Source of the DNA: Streptomyces sp. NRRL F-5727
GTDB taxonomy: Bacteria; Actinomycetota; Actinomycetes; Streptomycetales; Streptomycetaceae
Length of the DNA stretch: 64,000 nt
Reading direction: 5' to 3'
NCBI RefSeq assembly: GCF_000719555.1
Contig: NZ_JOGX01000007.1
Location: forward strand, 62,001-126,000
The position numbers were made by a program, and so were the translations under genes. Positions 7,302-16,786 of this stretch are shown in pieces; position 1 is the first letter of the stretch; each line of letters begins with the position of its first letter. Under the pieces are notes generated by a model. The model saw only the letters and a list, made by a program, of their open reading frames with translations. It did not search any database and was not told where the DNA came from.

Positions 7302-8729
7302 ATGGTGATCATGGACGAGGACGGGGACGTGGAGCAGGAGCAGGCCCGCCTGCCCATGCTGCTCGAAGCCGTCCTCGGCGTCGGCACGGACCTCGAACTC
7401 CGCGCCACGCTCCAGCACCTGGTGGACGCGGCGACGGAGCTGGTCGGGGCCGGCCAGGGGGCGCTGCGGGTCGTGGACCCCGAGCGCCCCCGGCTCACCG
7501 GACTCTTCACCACCGGGATGACCGACGAGGAGCGGGCCCGCGCCGGCCGGCTCCCCGAGGGGCCGGCCGGGGAGCTCGGGGTGCCGATCCGGGTGCACCA
7601 CCAGGTCTTCGGCCATCTCCACCTCTCCGGGAAGCCGGGCGGCTTCACCGAGGAGGACCTGGCCCTGCTGCGGGTCCTCGCCGCCCAGGCCGGCATCGCG
7701 ATCGGCAACGCCCGGCTCTACGAGACGGCCCGGCAGCGCGAGCGGTGGATCGAGGGCGCGGCGGCCGTCACCACCGCGCTGCTCACCGGCGAGTCCGCCG
7801 AGGACGCCCTGACGACCGTCGCCGAGCAGGCCCGGATCCTCGCCGGGGCGGCCGCCGGGGTGATCCTCCAGCCCACCCCCGAGGGCGGGATGGAGATCGT
7901 CGCGGCCTCCACCTCGGAGGACCCCGGCGAGCTGGTCGGCACCACCATCCGGCCCGGCTCCGCCGTGCTCGTCCAGCTCCTGGGCGGGGAGCCGGTCTTC
8001 GTCGAGGACTCGGCGACCGACCCGCGGATGACCACGCCGGTGCGGTCCCGGTTCGGGCCGTCGATGATGCTGCCGCTGCGCAGCGGCGGGAGGCTGATCG
8101 GCACCCTGGCCCTCCCCCGCCGGCGGGGCGACGAGCCGTACTCGGCGGTGGACCGGCTGCTGGCCTCGCAGTTCGCCTCGCAGGCGGCGCTGGCGCTGGT
8201 TTTGGCGGACGCGCAGCACGACCGGGAGCGGCTGGCGGTCTTCGAGGACCGCGACCGGATCGCCCGTGACCTGCACGACCTCGTCGTCCAGCGGCTGTTC
8301 GCCACGGAGATGATGCTGGAGTCGACCCGCCGCCGCGCCGGGGAGGAGTCCGGGGAGGGCGAGCTGCTCGGCAGGGCGGTGGACGAGCTGGACTCGACGA
8401 TCCAGGAGGTGCGGACGACGATCTTCGCCCTCCAGCAGCCGCCGGCGGAGGCGCCGACGACCTTCCGGGGGCGGGTGCTGCGCGAGACCGGCGGGGCGGG
8501 GGTGCTGCTGGGCTTCCAGCCGTCGGTGCGGTTCACCGGGGCGGTGGACACGCTGGTGGACGAGCCGGAGGCGCGGAAGCTGCTGGCCGCGCTGCGCGGG
8601 GCGCTCGCGGCGGCGCACCGGCGGCCGGGGGTCGGCCGGATCCAGGTGGACGTCGGCGTCGGCGACGCGGGCGCCTGGCTGCGCGTCGAGGACGACGGCA
8701 CCCCGCCGGCGACGGTGACCTTCCCCTGA
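7302..8729 (+). CDS. two-GAF histidine-kinase-like protein with degenerate ATPase domain
   Basis: A 475-residue protein laid out like DevS/DosT kinases: GAF 1 at about residues 20-150, GAF 2 at about 160-310, then a HisKA_3 dimerisation helix with the phospho-acceptor H325 in DRIARDLHDLVVQRLF. The expected HATPase domain is badly eroded. The N box that should read like REALTNAVRHA is LRGALAAAHRR, the D box is reduced to VEDDGTPP, and the protein ends before a G box. No response regulator is adjacent. It may act as a non-catalytic sensor or a partner of another kinase. The ATG at 7302 has only a weak ribosome-binding site, and an ATG at 7311 is an alternative. Confidence 0.8.
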   Translation: MVIMDEDGDVEQEQARLPMLLEAVLGVGTDLELRATLQHLVDAATELVGAGQGALRVVDPERPRLTGLFTTGMTDEERARAGRLPEGPAGELGVPIRVHHQVFGHLHLSGKPGGFTEEDLALLRVLAAQAGIAIGNARLYETARQRERWIEGAAAVTTALLTGESAEDALTTVAEQARILAGAAAGVILQPTPEGGMEIVAASTSEDPGELVGTTIRPGSAVLVQLLGGEPVFVEDSATDPRMTTPVRSRFGPSMMLPLRSGGRLIGTLALPRRRGDEPYSAVDRLLASQFASQAALALVLADAQHDRERLAVFEDRDRIARDLHDLVVQRLFATEMMLESTRRRAGEESGEGELLGRAVDELDSTIQEVRTTIFALQQPPAEAPTTFRGRVLRETGGAGVLLGFQPSVRFTGAVDTLVDEPEARKLLAALRGALAAAHRRPGVGRIQVDVGVGDAGAWLRVEDDGTPPATVTFP

Positions 8730-8786
8730 CCGGCCCCTCCCCTGACCAGCCCCTCCCTGACCGGCCCTTCCCCTGACCGCCCCCGG
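8726..8786. repeat. short degenerate tandem repeat across a stop codon
   Basis: Four imperfect 15-16 base units of the form CTGACCGGCCCCTCC run from the last codons of the kinase-like gene into the intergenic region. Three of the units carry TGA in the same context. Confidence 0.7.
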
Positions 8787-8824
8787 ACGGAGCAGTCCCG
8801 CGCGCCGGGCCGCGGCACCGGATC

Positions 8825-10072
8825 TTGACTGAGGGGGTGAACTCCGACGCCAAGCCCCCGACCGCGGCGGCCTACCGCAACCTGGTGATGACCACCATCG
8901 GCTTCACGCTCACCTTCTGGGCGTGGGACCTGATCGCGCCCCTCGGCAGCTGGTACGGCGAGCGCCTGGGCCTCAGCTCGTTCCAGCAGTCCTTCCTCGT
9001 CGCCGTGCCGGTGCTGGTCGGCTCGCTGGGCCGCATCCCGGCCGGCGCGCTGACCGACAAGTACGGCGCGAAGCTGATGTTCCCGCTGGTCGCCGCGCTG
9101 ACGATCATCCCGGTGCTGCTGCTGATCGTGGTGAAGGACTCGTACGGCCTGATGATCGTGGTCGGCTTCCTGCTCGGTCTCGGCGGCACGACCTTCGCGA
9201 TCGGCATCCCCCTGGTCAACTCCTGGTTCCCGCCGGAGAAGCGGGGCCTGGCGCTCGGGGTCTTCGGCATGGGCATGGGCGGTGTGGCGCTCTCCGGCTA
9301 CTTCACCCCGCGGATCGCCGAGCACGGCGAGAACCTGCCGTTCGTCGTCGTGGCGGTCGCGCTCGCCGTGTACGCGGTCCTCGCCGCCGCCCTCATCACC
9401 GACCGGCCCGACCGGCCGGTGCCGACGGCCTCGCTGGCGAGCCGGCTGGGCTCGGCGGGGCGGCTGCGGGTGACGTGGGAGCTGTCGGCGCTGTACGCGA
9501 TCGGTTTCGGCGGCATCGTGGCCTTCGGGGTGTACCTGCCGACGTACCTGAAGACCTGGTACGAGCTCGACCCGACCGACGCGGGCACCAAGGCGGCCGG
9601 GTTCGCGCTGGTCACGGTCGTCTTCCGGCCGATCGGCGGCTGGCTCTCGGACCGCGTGCACCCGGCGGTGGTCACCGCGTGGGCGCTCGGCGTCGTCGCC
9701 CTCTTCGCGATCGTCCAGGCGTTCGACCCGAAGCTGAACCCGGGCGGCACGATCGCCCTGCTGGTGATGGCGGCCGGTCTGGGCACCGCGAGCGGCTCGG
9801 TCTTCGCGCTGGTCTCGCAGGTGACCCCGCAGGCCAAGGTGGGCTCCGTGACCGGCATCGTCGGCGCGATGGGCGGCCTCGGCGGCTTCGTCCCGCCCCT
9901 GGTCATGGGCGCGATCTACAGCGCCAAGGACTCGTACTCGATCGGCTTCATGCTCCTGTCCGACCTGGCGCTCGCCGGCTGTGTGTACGCGTACGGGCGG
10001 ATGCGCGGGCTGCGGCCGGACGGCGAGGCGTCGGACGCCGGAGCGACGAAGGTCACCGCCGACGGCCGCTGA
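8825..10072 (+). CDS. MFS transporter of the nitrate/nitrite porter type
   Basis: A 415-residue major facilitator with about 12 membrane helices. The family signature GRIPAGALTDKYGAK sits between helices 2 and 3, and two glycine-rich nitrate-signature-like helices are visible around FLLGLGGTTFAIGIPLVNSWFP and GIVGAMGGLGGFVPPLVMG. This points to the NarK/NasA group that imports nitrate or exports nitrite. The start is uncertain: TTG at 8825 opens the frame, whereas the GTG at 8837 lies directly after GAGGGG. The gene is about 40 kb from the nitrate reductase gene. No GlnR-like box was recognised upstream. Cytoplasmic-membrane location. Confidence 0.85.
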   Translation: MTEGVNSDAKPPTAAAYRNLVMTTIGFTLTFWAWDLIAPLGSWYGERLGLSSFQQSFLVAVPVLVGSLGRIPAGALTDKYGAKLMFPLVAALTIIPVLLLIVVKDSYGLMIVVGFLLGLGGTTFAIGIPLVNSWFPPEKRGLALGVFGMGMGGVALSGYFTPRIAEHGENLPFVVVAVALAVYAVLAAALITDRPDRPVPTASLASRLGSAGRLRVTWELSALYAIGFGGIVAFGVYLPTYLKTWYELDPTDAGTKAAGFALVTVVFRPIGGWLSDRVHPAVVTAWALGVVALFAIVQAFDPKLNPGGTIALLVMAAGLGTASGSVFALVSQVTPQAKVGSVTGIVGAMGGLGGFVPPLVMGAIYSAKDSYSIGFMLLSDLALAGCVYAYGRMRGLRPDGEASDAGATKVTADGR

Positions 10073-10131
10073 CGCCCCGGCAGAATGCTCCCCGGCAGCA
10101 CCCCTCGCCCCCGACCCGAGGAGTACGACCG

Positions 10132-11601
10132 GTGAACGCGCCGCTCCCCCGCCCGCCCTTCCCGCCGCTCTTCCCGGCCCTCGCCGCCCCGACCGCGCGG
10201 CCCGCCCTGCGCTGCGGCCCGGACGCGCTCTCGTACGAGGGGCTGGCCCGGGCCGCCGGAGCGCTCGCGGCCCGGCTCGCCGGGACCCGACGGGTCGCCG
10301 TGTGGGCCGTGCCGACCGCGCGGACGGCGGTGGCCACGGTGGCGGCGCTGCTCGCGGGCGTCGCCGCCGTCCCGCTGAACCCGCGCTCCGGGGAGCGGGA
10401 GCTGGCGCACGTCCTCGGCGACAGCGCGCCGGACCTGGTGCTGGCGGGTCCCGGCGACGAGCTGCCGCCGGCGCTCGGCGGGCTCCCCCGCGTCGACGTG
10501 CCGCTCGACGGGCCGGCCGGACCGCCGGTGTCGCAGGACGTCGATCCCGAGTCCACCGCCCTGGTCGTCTACACCTCCGGCACCACCGGCCCCCCGAAGG
10601 GCGTGCTGCTCTCCCGCCGGGCGGTCGCCGCCTCGCTCGACGCGCTCGCGGAGACGTGGTCCTGGACGGCGGACGACGTCCTGGTGCACGGGCTGCCGCT
10701 GTTCCACGTCCACGGTCTGGTCCTGGGGATCCTGGGGCCGCTGCGGCGCGGCGGAGAGGTCCGGCACCTGGGCGCCTTCTCGGCCGAGGGCGTCGCCCGC
10801 GAACTGGCCGGCGGCGGCACGATGCTGTTCGGCGTCCCCACCATGTACCACCGGCTCGCCGACGCCCTTCCCGGCGACCCGGCGCTGGCCGGCGCCCTGT
10901 CGGGGGCGCGGCTGCTGGTGTCGGGGTCGGCGGCGCTGCCGGTCCACGACCACGAGCGGATCGCGGCGGCGACGGGCCGGACGGTGGTGGAGCGGTACGG
11001 GATGAGCGAGACGCTGATGATCACCAGCGTGCTGCCGGGCGGCCCGCCGCGCCCCGGGACGGTGGGGCTGCCGCTGCCGGGCGTGGCGGTGCGGCTGGTG
11101 GAGGAGGACGGCTCGGTGCTCGCCGGGTCGGACGGGGAGACCGTCGGCGAGGTGCAGGTGCGCGGCCCGAACCTCTTCTCCGGCTATCTGAACCGGCCGG
11201 ACGCGACGGCGGCGGCGTACGACGGCGACTGGTTCCGCACCGGCGACATGGCCGTCCGGGAGTCCGACGGAACGATCCGCCTGGTGGGCCGCAAGGCGAC
11301 CGACCTGATCAAGAGCGGCGGCTACAAGATCGGCGCGGGCGAGATCGAGAACGCGCTGCTCGACCACCCGGGGGTGCGGGAGGCCGCCGTCACCGGGGAG
11401 CCCGACCCGGATCTCGGCGAGCGGATCGTGGCCTGGGTGGTGCCCGCCGACCCGGCCCGGCCGCCGGCGGACGCGGAGCTCGCGGACCACGTGGCCCGGC
11501 TGCTCGCCCCGCACAAGCGGCCCAGGACGGTCCGGCTGCTCGACGCGCTGCCCCGCAACGACCTGGGCAAGGTGCTGAAGAAGCGGCTGCCGCGCGGGTG
11601 A
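10132..11601 (+). CDS. matB: malonyl-CoA synthetase (acyl-adenylate-forming)
   Basis: A 489-residue ANL-superfamily enzyme close in length and motifs to Streptomyces MatB. It activates malonate or methylmalonate with ATP and CoA, giving extender units for fatty-acid and polyketide synthesis. Core motifs appear in order: YTSGTTGPPKG (phosphate loop), FHVHGLVLG, RYGMSET, WFRTGDMA, GRKATDLIKSGGYKIGAGEIE (hinge and C-terminal domain), and the catalytic lysine in NDLGKVLKKRL. The GTG at 10132 follows GAGGAG by 8 bases; the open frame extends far upstream through the MFS gene but lacks a plausible earlier start. A strong hairpin follows the stop. Confidence 0.88.
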   Translation: MNAPLPRPPFPPLFPALAAPTARPALRCGPDALSYEGLARAAGALAARLAGTRRVAVWAVPTARTAVATVAALLAGVAAVPLNPRSGERELAHVLGDSAPDLVLAGPGDELPPALGGLPRVDVPLDGPAGPPVSQDVDPESTALVVYTSGTTGPPKGVLLSRRAVAASLDALAETWSWTADDVLVHGLPLFHVHGLVLGILGPLRRGGEVRHLGAFSAEGVARELAGGGTMLFGVPTMYHRLADALPGDPALAGALSGARLLVSGSAALPVHDHERIAAATGRTVVERYGMSETLMITSVLPGGPPRPGTVGLPLPGVAVRLVEEDGSVLAGSDGETVGEVQVRGPNLFSGYLNRPDATAAAYDGDWFRTGDMAVRESDGTIRLVGRKATDLIKSGGYKIGAGEIENALLDHPGVREAAVTGEPDPDLGERIVAWVVPADPARPPADAELADHVARLLAPHKRPRTVRLLDALPRNDLGKVLKKRLPRG

Positions 11602-11608
11602 CGGCGAA

Positions 11609-11634
11609 GGGCCGGACCCCGGCGGGTCCGGCCC
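11609..11634. terminator. hairpin terminator between matB and subtilisin gene
   Basis: A perfect 11-bp stem (GGGCCGGACCC with GGGTCCGGCCC) and a CGGC loop lie between two convergent genes, so it probably works in both directions. It has no strong T-tract, as is usual in Streptomyces. Confidence 0.85.
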
Positions 11635-11652
11635 TCCCCCTCGTCGGAGGGG

Positions 11653-14600
11653 CTACTTCACGCCGACCGCGTGGATCAGCTCCTGGGTGACGGAGCCGCC
11701 CTGGTCGTCGGTGGCGGCGGCCCGCAGGGAGACGGCCGCCGCGCCGGACGGGACGCGCAGCTCGCCGGTCCAGGCGGCGGTGCCCTTCGCGGACTTCCGC
11801 AGGTCGACCGTGCGCCAGGTGGCGCCGTCGTCGTACGAGACCTCCAGGCCGGCGCCGGTGATCGTGCCGGTGCCGGTGGCGCCCTGCACGTACTCGGCGA
11901 AGACGCCGACCGGGATCCGGGAGCCCGCCCGGACGTCGCCGTACAGGTCGGTGTCGAGGTCGAGACCGAGGTTGAGCATCGGCAGGTAGGTGACCCGGTC
12001 GGACGGGGTCTCGGCGGAGCGGACGGTCCACTCGCTGTGCCCCTTGGCGCCGAGCCGCCAGCGCGCCGGGTCCAGGGCGGTGTCGGTGACGACCCTGTAG
12101 GTGGCCTCCTCCGCCGGGGCGTCCCAGGCGTAGGCTCCGGAGCTCTTCTTGCGGTCGACGCGGACCCCGTTCACGTACACCTCGGTGTACTGGGTCATGG
12201 TGTCGTCGCTCCACACGTTGCCGAAGCCGGTGTGGTCACGGCCGGAGTCGCCCCAGCCGGGGGTGTTGAACCGCAGGTCGTTGCCGATGCGCTGCTGGCC
12301 CCAGCCGAGGCCGGTGCCGAGCCAGGGGTGCCAGACGGGGCCGAACCATTCGAGGCGGGCGGTGGAACCGCCGCGGTAGACGGAGCGGCCGCCGCGCTCC
12401 TCCAGGGAGTCGCCGAGGTCGACGGACTCGTGCCACTGCTGGCCGGCGCCGGTGGAGACGTACTCGGTGCGCTCGGCCGGGAAGCCGATCCACTCCTTGA
12501 AGCCGACGCCGACCGGGAAGGTGTCGGTGATCGAGTAGCGGAACTCGCCGCCGAGCTCCTTCCGCCCGGTGGGGGCGTGGAAGGCGGAGCGGACGGTGGC
12601 CAGGTCGCGGTCGCCGGGACGGTACACCAGGTCGGTGCCGATGCGGCCGGGGTGGCCCTCGGAGAGGTCGTAGACGTACGGGGGGAAGCGGGTGCCGGTG
12701 AGGTCGACCGGCTCGCCGCGGGCGGCGCCGGCGGCCAGCCGGGCGGCGTCGGCGCGGTTCACGGTGGCGACGGCGAGCGGACGGTCCTGGTAGTCGGCGG
12801 TGCCGAACCACGTCATCAGCCGGCCCGCGGCGTCGTCGGTGACGATCAGCGCCCGGGCGCCGGCGTCCTGGGCGGTCTGGGCGACCTCGGCCGGGTTCGC
12901 GCCGGGGGCGAGGCGGACGAGGACGGCCTTGCCCGTGACGTCCCGGCCCTCGTACGCGGCGGGGGTGCCGGTGCCCGCGTCGACGAGCCCGAGGCGGTGG
13001 CGGCCTTCGAGGAGGGTGGCGCCGGCCTGCGGGCGCAGGTCGGCGAGGCGGACTCCGTCGACGGACGCCTCCAGGACCGGCTTGCCGAGCCGCCAGACCG
13101 TGCGGTACTCGAAGGAGCCGTCCGTCACGGGCGCGGTGGGCGCGGCGAAGAGCGAGTCGTAGAGCGGCGGCACCTGCACGATGTCGGTGTACGAGACGCC
13201 GTCGAGCTCGCGGTCGTACTCCATGAGGAGCTGGCGGGTCTCGGTGCGCTTCTCGACCTCGGCGCGTATCTCGCGCAGCTGCCGGCCGTCGAGGGTGATC
13301 TCGCGGTCGCGGTCGAGGACGACCTCGGGGGCGGCCATGAAGCCGAGGCCGAGGGAGTCGGCGCCCTTCGACCCGCGCACGTCGAGGAAGGTGTCGACGG
13401 TGTACGTGCCGGGCTTGAGGCGCAGTTCGACCGTGCCGGAGTCGCCGACGGAGGCCGGGAAGGGGTCCGTGCCGGTGGTGAGGTTCCGCAGGCCGAGGCC
13501 GGCGGCGGCGGGGGCGCCGTCGCGGTCCTTGACGTGGACCGTGAGGGTGTAGCGCTCCTCCTCCTTGACCAGTCCGAGGGCGGTGTGGGCGACGGGGGCG
13601 CCGCCGGCGGTGGCGGTGATCCGGCCGGAGCTGGTGCCGACCGGGGCGCCGGTGCCGTCGCCGGTGACGGTGGTGGACGCGGTGCCGTGCGCCGGGACGG
13701 TGAGGGTGGTGTCGCCGAGGGTCGCGGTGCCGGCCGGCATGCCCTCGACGGCGAGGCTCAGCTCGACCGGGGCGTCGGAGGAGTTGGTGTAGGTGACGGT
13801 CCTGGTGACCGGCTGGTTCGCCTCGTACGGCCAGGAGAAGAAGCCGAGGTCGGCGGAGCCGGTGGCGGTGACGTCCGCGGCGATCGCGGCGGCGACGTCG
13901 ACGCGGCCCGCACCGAGGGCGTACGCGGAGGCGTCGAGCCGCTTCGAGCTGGACATGAGCGCGTCCTTGAGCTGGGCGCCGGTCCAGTCGGGGTGCTGCT
14001 CCGCGAGGAGGGCGGCGACTCCGGCGACGTGCGGGGTCGCCATGGAGGTGCCGTTCATCGAGGTGTAGAGGCCGGTGCCCTCGGTGAGCTGGGAGCGGGC
14101 GGCGAGGATGCCGACGCCGGGCGCGGAGAGGTCCGGCTTCAGGGCCTGGTCGCGGTAGCGGGGGCCCTGGCTGGTGAAGTAGGCGGCCTCGTCGGCGGAG
14201 TCGACGGCGCCGACGGTGAGGGCGGAGTCGGCGGCGCCGGGCGAGCCGATGGTGCCGGGGGCGCCGGAGTTGCCGGCGGCGATGACGAAGAGGGCGCCGG
14301 TCTCGGCGGAGAGGGTGTTCACCGCCTGGGCCATGGGGTCGGTGCCGTCGCTGCTCTCGCGGGAGCCGAGGCTCATCGAGACGATCTTCGCGTCGATGTC
14401 CTTCGCGGCCCACTCCATGCCGGCGATGATCTGCGACTCGGTTCCGTAGCCCTCGTCGCTGAGGACCTTGCCGACGGCGAGGGTGGCGCGGGGGGCGACG
14501 CCCTTCTCCCTGCCGTCGGAGCCGGCGCCGCTGCCGCCGACGGTGGAGGTGACGTGGGTGCCGTGGCCGTCGCGGTCGGCGACCTCCTGGCCCTCGATGA

Positions 14601-15327
14601 AGGACTTCGACTCGGCGACGCGGCCGGCGAGGTCGGGGTGGGAGACGTCGACGCCGGTGTCGAGGACGGCGACCTTGACGCCCTTGCCGGTGAGCCCGGC
14701 CTCCCATGCCTTCGGGGTGCCGATCTGGGCGTTGGAGTCGGCCATGGCGGCCCGCACCCGGCCGTCGAGCCAGACCTTGGCGGGAGCGCCGGCGCGCGCC
14801 TTCGGCGAGGTGAGGGAGTGCCAGAAGGCGGCCGGGTCGGTGGCGGTGACGGCCGCGCCGCCGACGCTCGGGAGGGCGCGGACGGTCTCGGTGCCGCGCG
14901 GGGCGCCGGCGGCGCGCGTGCTCGTCCCGTACGTGACGATGAGCGGGAGCGCGTCGGTGAGGCCCTGCTCGACCAGGCCGGTGACGTCGAAGAGGCGCGG
15001 GTCGAGGACGCCGGAGTCGAGGAGGGGGCGGGCCTCGTCGGGGACGACGGTGACCCGGCCGTCGGCGACCTGGGTGCGGACGGCTCCGGTGGCGCCCTTC
15101 GCCCGGTCGACGGTGACGGTCCGCCGTCCGCCGTCGAGTTCGGTGAGGGTGACCCGGTCGCCGGTGACGAGGGTGACGGTGGTGGAGGCGGCCGGGCCCT
15201 GGAAGGTCTCGGGCACGGCGGCGGCCGTGCTGCCCGGCGCGGCGGCGGTCTGCCCGGCCGTGAGCATCACGAGGGAGACGCCGGCGGCGATCAGCCCGGC
15301 CCTTCCTCTGGTCGGCGGTGCGGTCAT
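11653..15327 (-). CDS. large secreted S8 subtilisin-like protease
   Basis: A 1224-residue exported serine protease. Residues 1 to about 35 are a signal peptide (hydrophobic LIAAGVSLVMLTAG, then TAAAPG). A propeptide runs to about residue 200. The catalytic triad is D223 (VAVLDTGVDVSHPDL), H255 (DGHGTHVTS) and S428 (MNGTSMATPHVAG), with the oxyanion asparagine in AAGNSGAPG. The roughly 650-residue C-terminal part contains a protease-associated-like segment and beta-sandwich regions. The ATG at 15327 follows GAGGAG by about 7 bases; the upstream extension to 15603 looks non-coding. It likely supports extracellular protein degradation. No neighbouring inhibitor gene was seen. Confidence 0.92.
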   Translation of the reverse strand: MTAPPTRGRAGLIAAGVSLVMLTAGQTAAAPGSTAAAVPETFQGPAASTTVTLVTGDRVTLTELDGGRRTVTVDRAKGATGAVRTQVADGRVTVVPDEARPLLDSGVLDPRLFDVTGLVEQGLTDALPLIVTYGTSTRAAGAPRGTETVRALPSVGGAAVTATDPAAFWHSLTSPKARAGAPAKVWLDGRVRAAMADSNAQIGTPKAWEAGLTGKGVKVAVLDTGVDVSHPDLAGRVAESKSFIEGQEVADRDGHGTHVTSTVGGSGAGSDGREKGVAPRATLAVGKVLSDEGYGTESQIIAGMEWAAKDIDAKIVSMSLGSRESSDGTDPMAQAVNTLSAETGALFVIAAGNSGAPGTIGSPGAADSALTVGAVDSADEAAYFTSQGPRYRDQALKPDLSAPGVGILAARSQLTEGTGLYTSMNGTSMATPHVAGVAALLAEQHPDWTGAQLKDALMSSSKRLDASAYALGAGRVDVAAAIAADVTATGSADLGFFSWPYEANQPVTRTVTYTNSSDAPVELSLAVEGMPAGTATLGDTTLTVPAHGTASTTVTGDGTGAPVGTSSGRITATAGGAPVAHTALGLVKEEERYTLTVHVKDRDGAPAAAGLGLRNLTTGTDPFPASVGDSGTVELRLKPGTYTVDTFLDVRGSKGADSLGLGFMAAPEVVLDRDREITLDGRQLREIRAEVEKRTETRQLLMEYDRELDGVSYTDIVQVPPLYDSLFAAPTAPVTDGSFEYRTVWRLGKPVLEASVDGVRLADLRPQAGATLLEGRHRLGLVDAGTGTPAAYEGRDVTGKAVLVRLAPGANPAEVAQTAQDAGARALIVTDDAAGRLMTWFGTADYQDRPLAVATVNRADAARLAAGAARGEPVDLTGTRFPPYVYDLSEGHPGRIGTDLVYRPGDRDLATVRSAFHAPTGRKELGGEFRYSITDTFPVGVGFKEWIGFPAERTEYVSTGAGQQWHESVDLGDSLEERGGRSVYRGGSTARLEWFGPVWHPWLGTGLGWGQQRIGNDLRFNTPGWGDSGRDHTGFGNVWSDDTMTQYTEVYVNGVRVDRKKSSGAYAWDAPAEEATYRVVTDTALDPARWRLGAKGHSEWTVRSAETPSDRVTYLPMLNLGLDLDTDLYGDVRAGSRIPVGVFAEYVQGATGTGTITGAGLEVSYDDGATWRTVDLRKSAKGTAAWTGELRVPSGAAAVSLRAAATDDQGGSVTQELIHAVGVK

Positions 15328-15526
15328 CGAACGACTCCTCGCGGACCCGGTGTTCGGGGGTTGGGATTCCGGATCCGCGAGGAGTCTGGCCGCTGGGAGG
15401 GGGACTTGGCCCTGGTCTGGGCTGGCGGTTATGTGCCCTGGCGGGCAACCGCCAGAAGGGCGCAGTCGGTTCAGGACGGGACCGTCCGGGACGAGCGGGG
15501 AGCGCTCCCCCGTGGTGTGGCCCGGG

Positions 15527-16786
15527 TCAGGGCGTCGGGTGCTCGGCGTCGTACCGCCGGAAGCCGCGGGCGAACACGGCGAACACGGCGACGGCGAGGA
15601 CACAGAGGAGACCGCCGCCGGTGATGGCGACGAGCGGCGAGGTGAGGTCGGCGACCGAGCCGGCCACGAAGTCGCCGAGCCGGGGTCCGCCCGCGACGAC
15701 CACGATGAAGACGCCCTGGAGCCGGCCGCGCATCTCGTCCGGCGCGGCGACCTGCATCATCGTGTTCCGGAAGATCATCGACGAGGTGTCGGCGTAGCCG
15801 GCGGCGGCGAGGCACAGCAGGCCGACCCAGAGGTTCCGGCTGAGGCCGAAGGCGGCGATGGCGAGGCCCCAGGCGGCGACGGAGACGAGGATGGCCTGCC
15901 CGTGCCGGCGGATCCGGCTCTGCCAGCCGGAGACGACTCCGCCCATCAGCGCGCCGAACGCGGGCGCAGCGACGAGGAGTCCGGTGGTCCTGGCGTCGCC
16001 GCCGAACCAGAGGACGGCGACGGCCGGGAAGAGCGCCTTCGGCTGGGCGAGGATCATCGCGAAGAGGTCCGAGACGAAGGTGGCCCGCAGGTTGGGGCGG
16101 GTGCCGAGGAAGCGGAGCCCGGCGAGGACGGAGGCCCTCTTCGCCCCGGTGTGCTCCGGCGGCATGGAGGGCAGCCGCCACATCGCGTAGAGGCTCGCGA
16201 AGAAGGCGAGGGCGTCGATGGTGTACGCGGTCTGGTAGCCGGCGAAGCCCACGATCACGCCGCCGAGGCTGGGTCCGACGAGCGTGCCGAAGGTCATGAC
16301 CATGGAGTTCAGCGCGTGGGCGGCGCGCAGCTGCTCGGGCGGGAGCAGGCGGGGGATCATCGCGCTGCGGGCGGGCGAGTTGAGGGCGCCGCAGACCGCC
16401 TGGAGGGCGACGATCGCGTAGAGGAACCAGACGCGGTGGAAGCCGGCGAAGGCGGCGGTGGCCAGCGCGGCGGAGAGGGCGGCGGCGCCGGCCGCGCCGA
16501 CGAGTCCGAGGGTGCGCCGGTCGACGGTGTCGGCGATCGCCCCGCCGTAGAGGCCGAAGACGACGAGCGGCACGAGGGAGAAGAGGCCGACGAGGCCGAC
16601 GGAGAACGCCGAGCCGGTGATCTCGTACACCTGGAGCGAGATCGCGAGGGTGGTCATGCCCTGGCCGACCCAGGAGACGCTGCTGCCGAACCAGAGGCGG
16701 CGGTAGTCGGCGGAGGTGCGCAGCGGGGTGAGGTCGGCGAAGATGCGCCGCTTCTCGTCCTCCCGCGGCGGCTCGACGGCGGTCAC
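15527..16786 (-). CDS. MFS transporter (MFS_3/EntS-like exporter)
   Basis: A 419-residue major facilitator with about 12 transmembrane helices. Its MFS signature is YGGAIADTVDRRTLG after helix 2, and RSAMIPRLLPPEQLRAAHALNS is typical of the MFS_3 group, which includes enterobactin and macrolide exporters. Export of a small molecule is therefore more likely than uptake, but the substrate is unknown. The GTG start at 16786 overlaps the stop of the upstream GNAT gene by 4 bases, so the two are translationally coupled and may share a role such as drug modification plus efflux. Confidence 0.88.
   Translation of the reverse strand: MTAVEPPREDEKRRIFADLTPLRTSADYRRLWFGSSVSWVGQGMTTLAISLQVYEITGSAFSVGLVGLFSLVPLVVFGLYGGAIADTVDRRTLGLVGAAGAAALSAALATAAFAGFHRVWFLYAIVALQAVCGALNSPARSAMIPRLLPPEQLRAAHALNSMVMTFGTLVGPSLGGVIVGFAGYQTAYTIDALAFFASLYAMWRLPSMPPEHTGAKRASVLAGLRFLGTRPNLRATFVSDLFAMILAQPKALFPAVAVLWFGGDARTTGLLVAAPAFGALMGGVVSGWQSRIRRHGQAILVSVAAWGLAIAAFGLSRNLWVGLLCLAAAGYADTSSMIFRNTMMQVAAPDEMRGRLQGVFIVVVAGGPRLGDFVAGSVADLTSPLVAITGGGLLCVLAVAVFAVFARGFRRYDAEHPTP

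Noticed and set aside
6078..8618. An 846-codon minus-strand frame spanning mbl and the kinase-like gene.
   Set aside because: It crosses two real plus-strand genes and an intergenic gap without motifs.
11671..15624. A 1317-codon open frame on the plus strand opposite the subtilisin gene.
   Set aside because: It is made of Gly, Ala, Val, Asp and Glu with no recognisable domain. It is the usual GC-bias shadow of the real gene, whose catalytic triad is intact.
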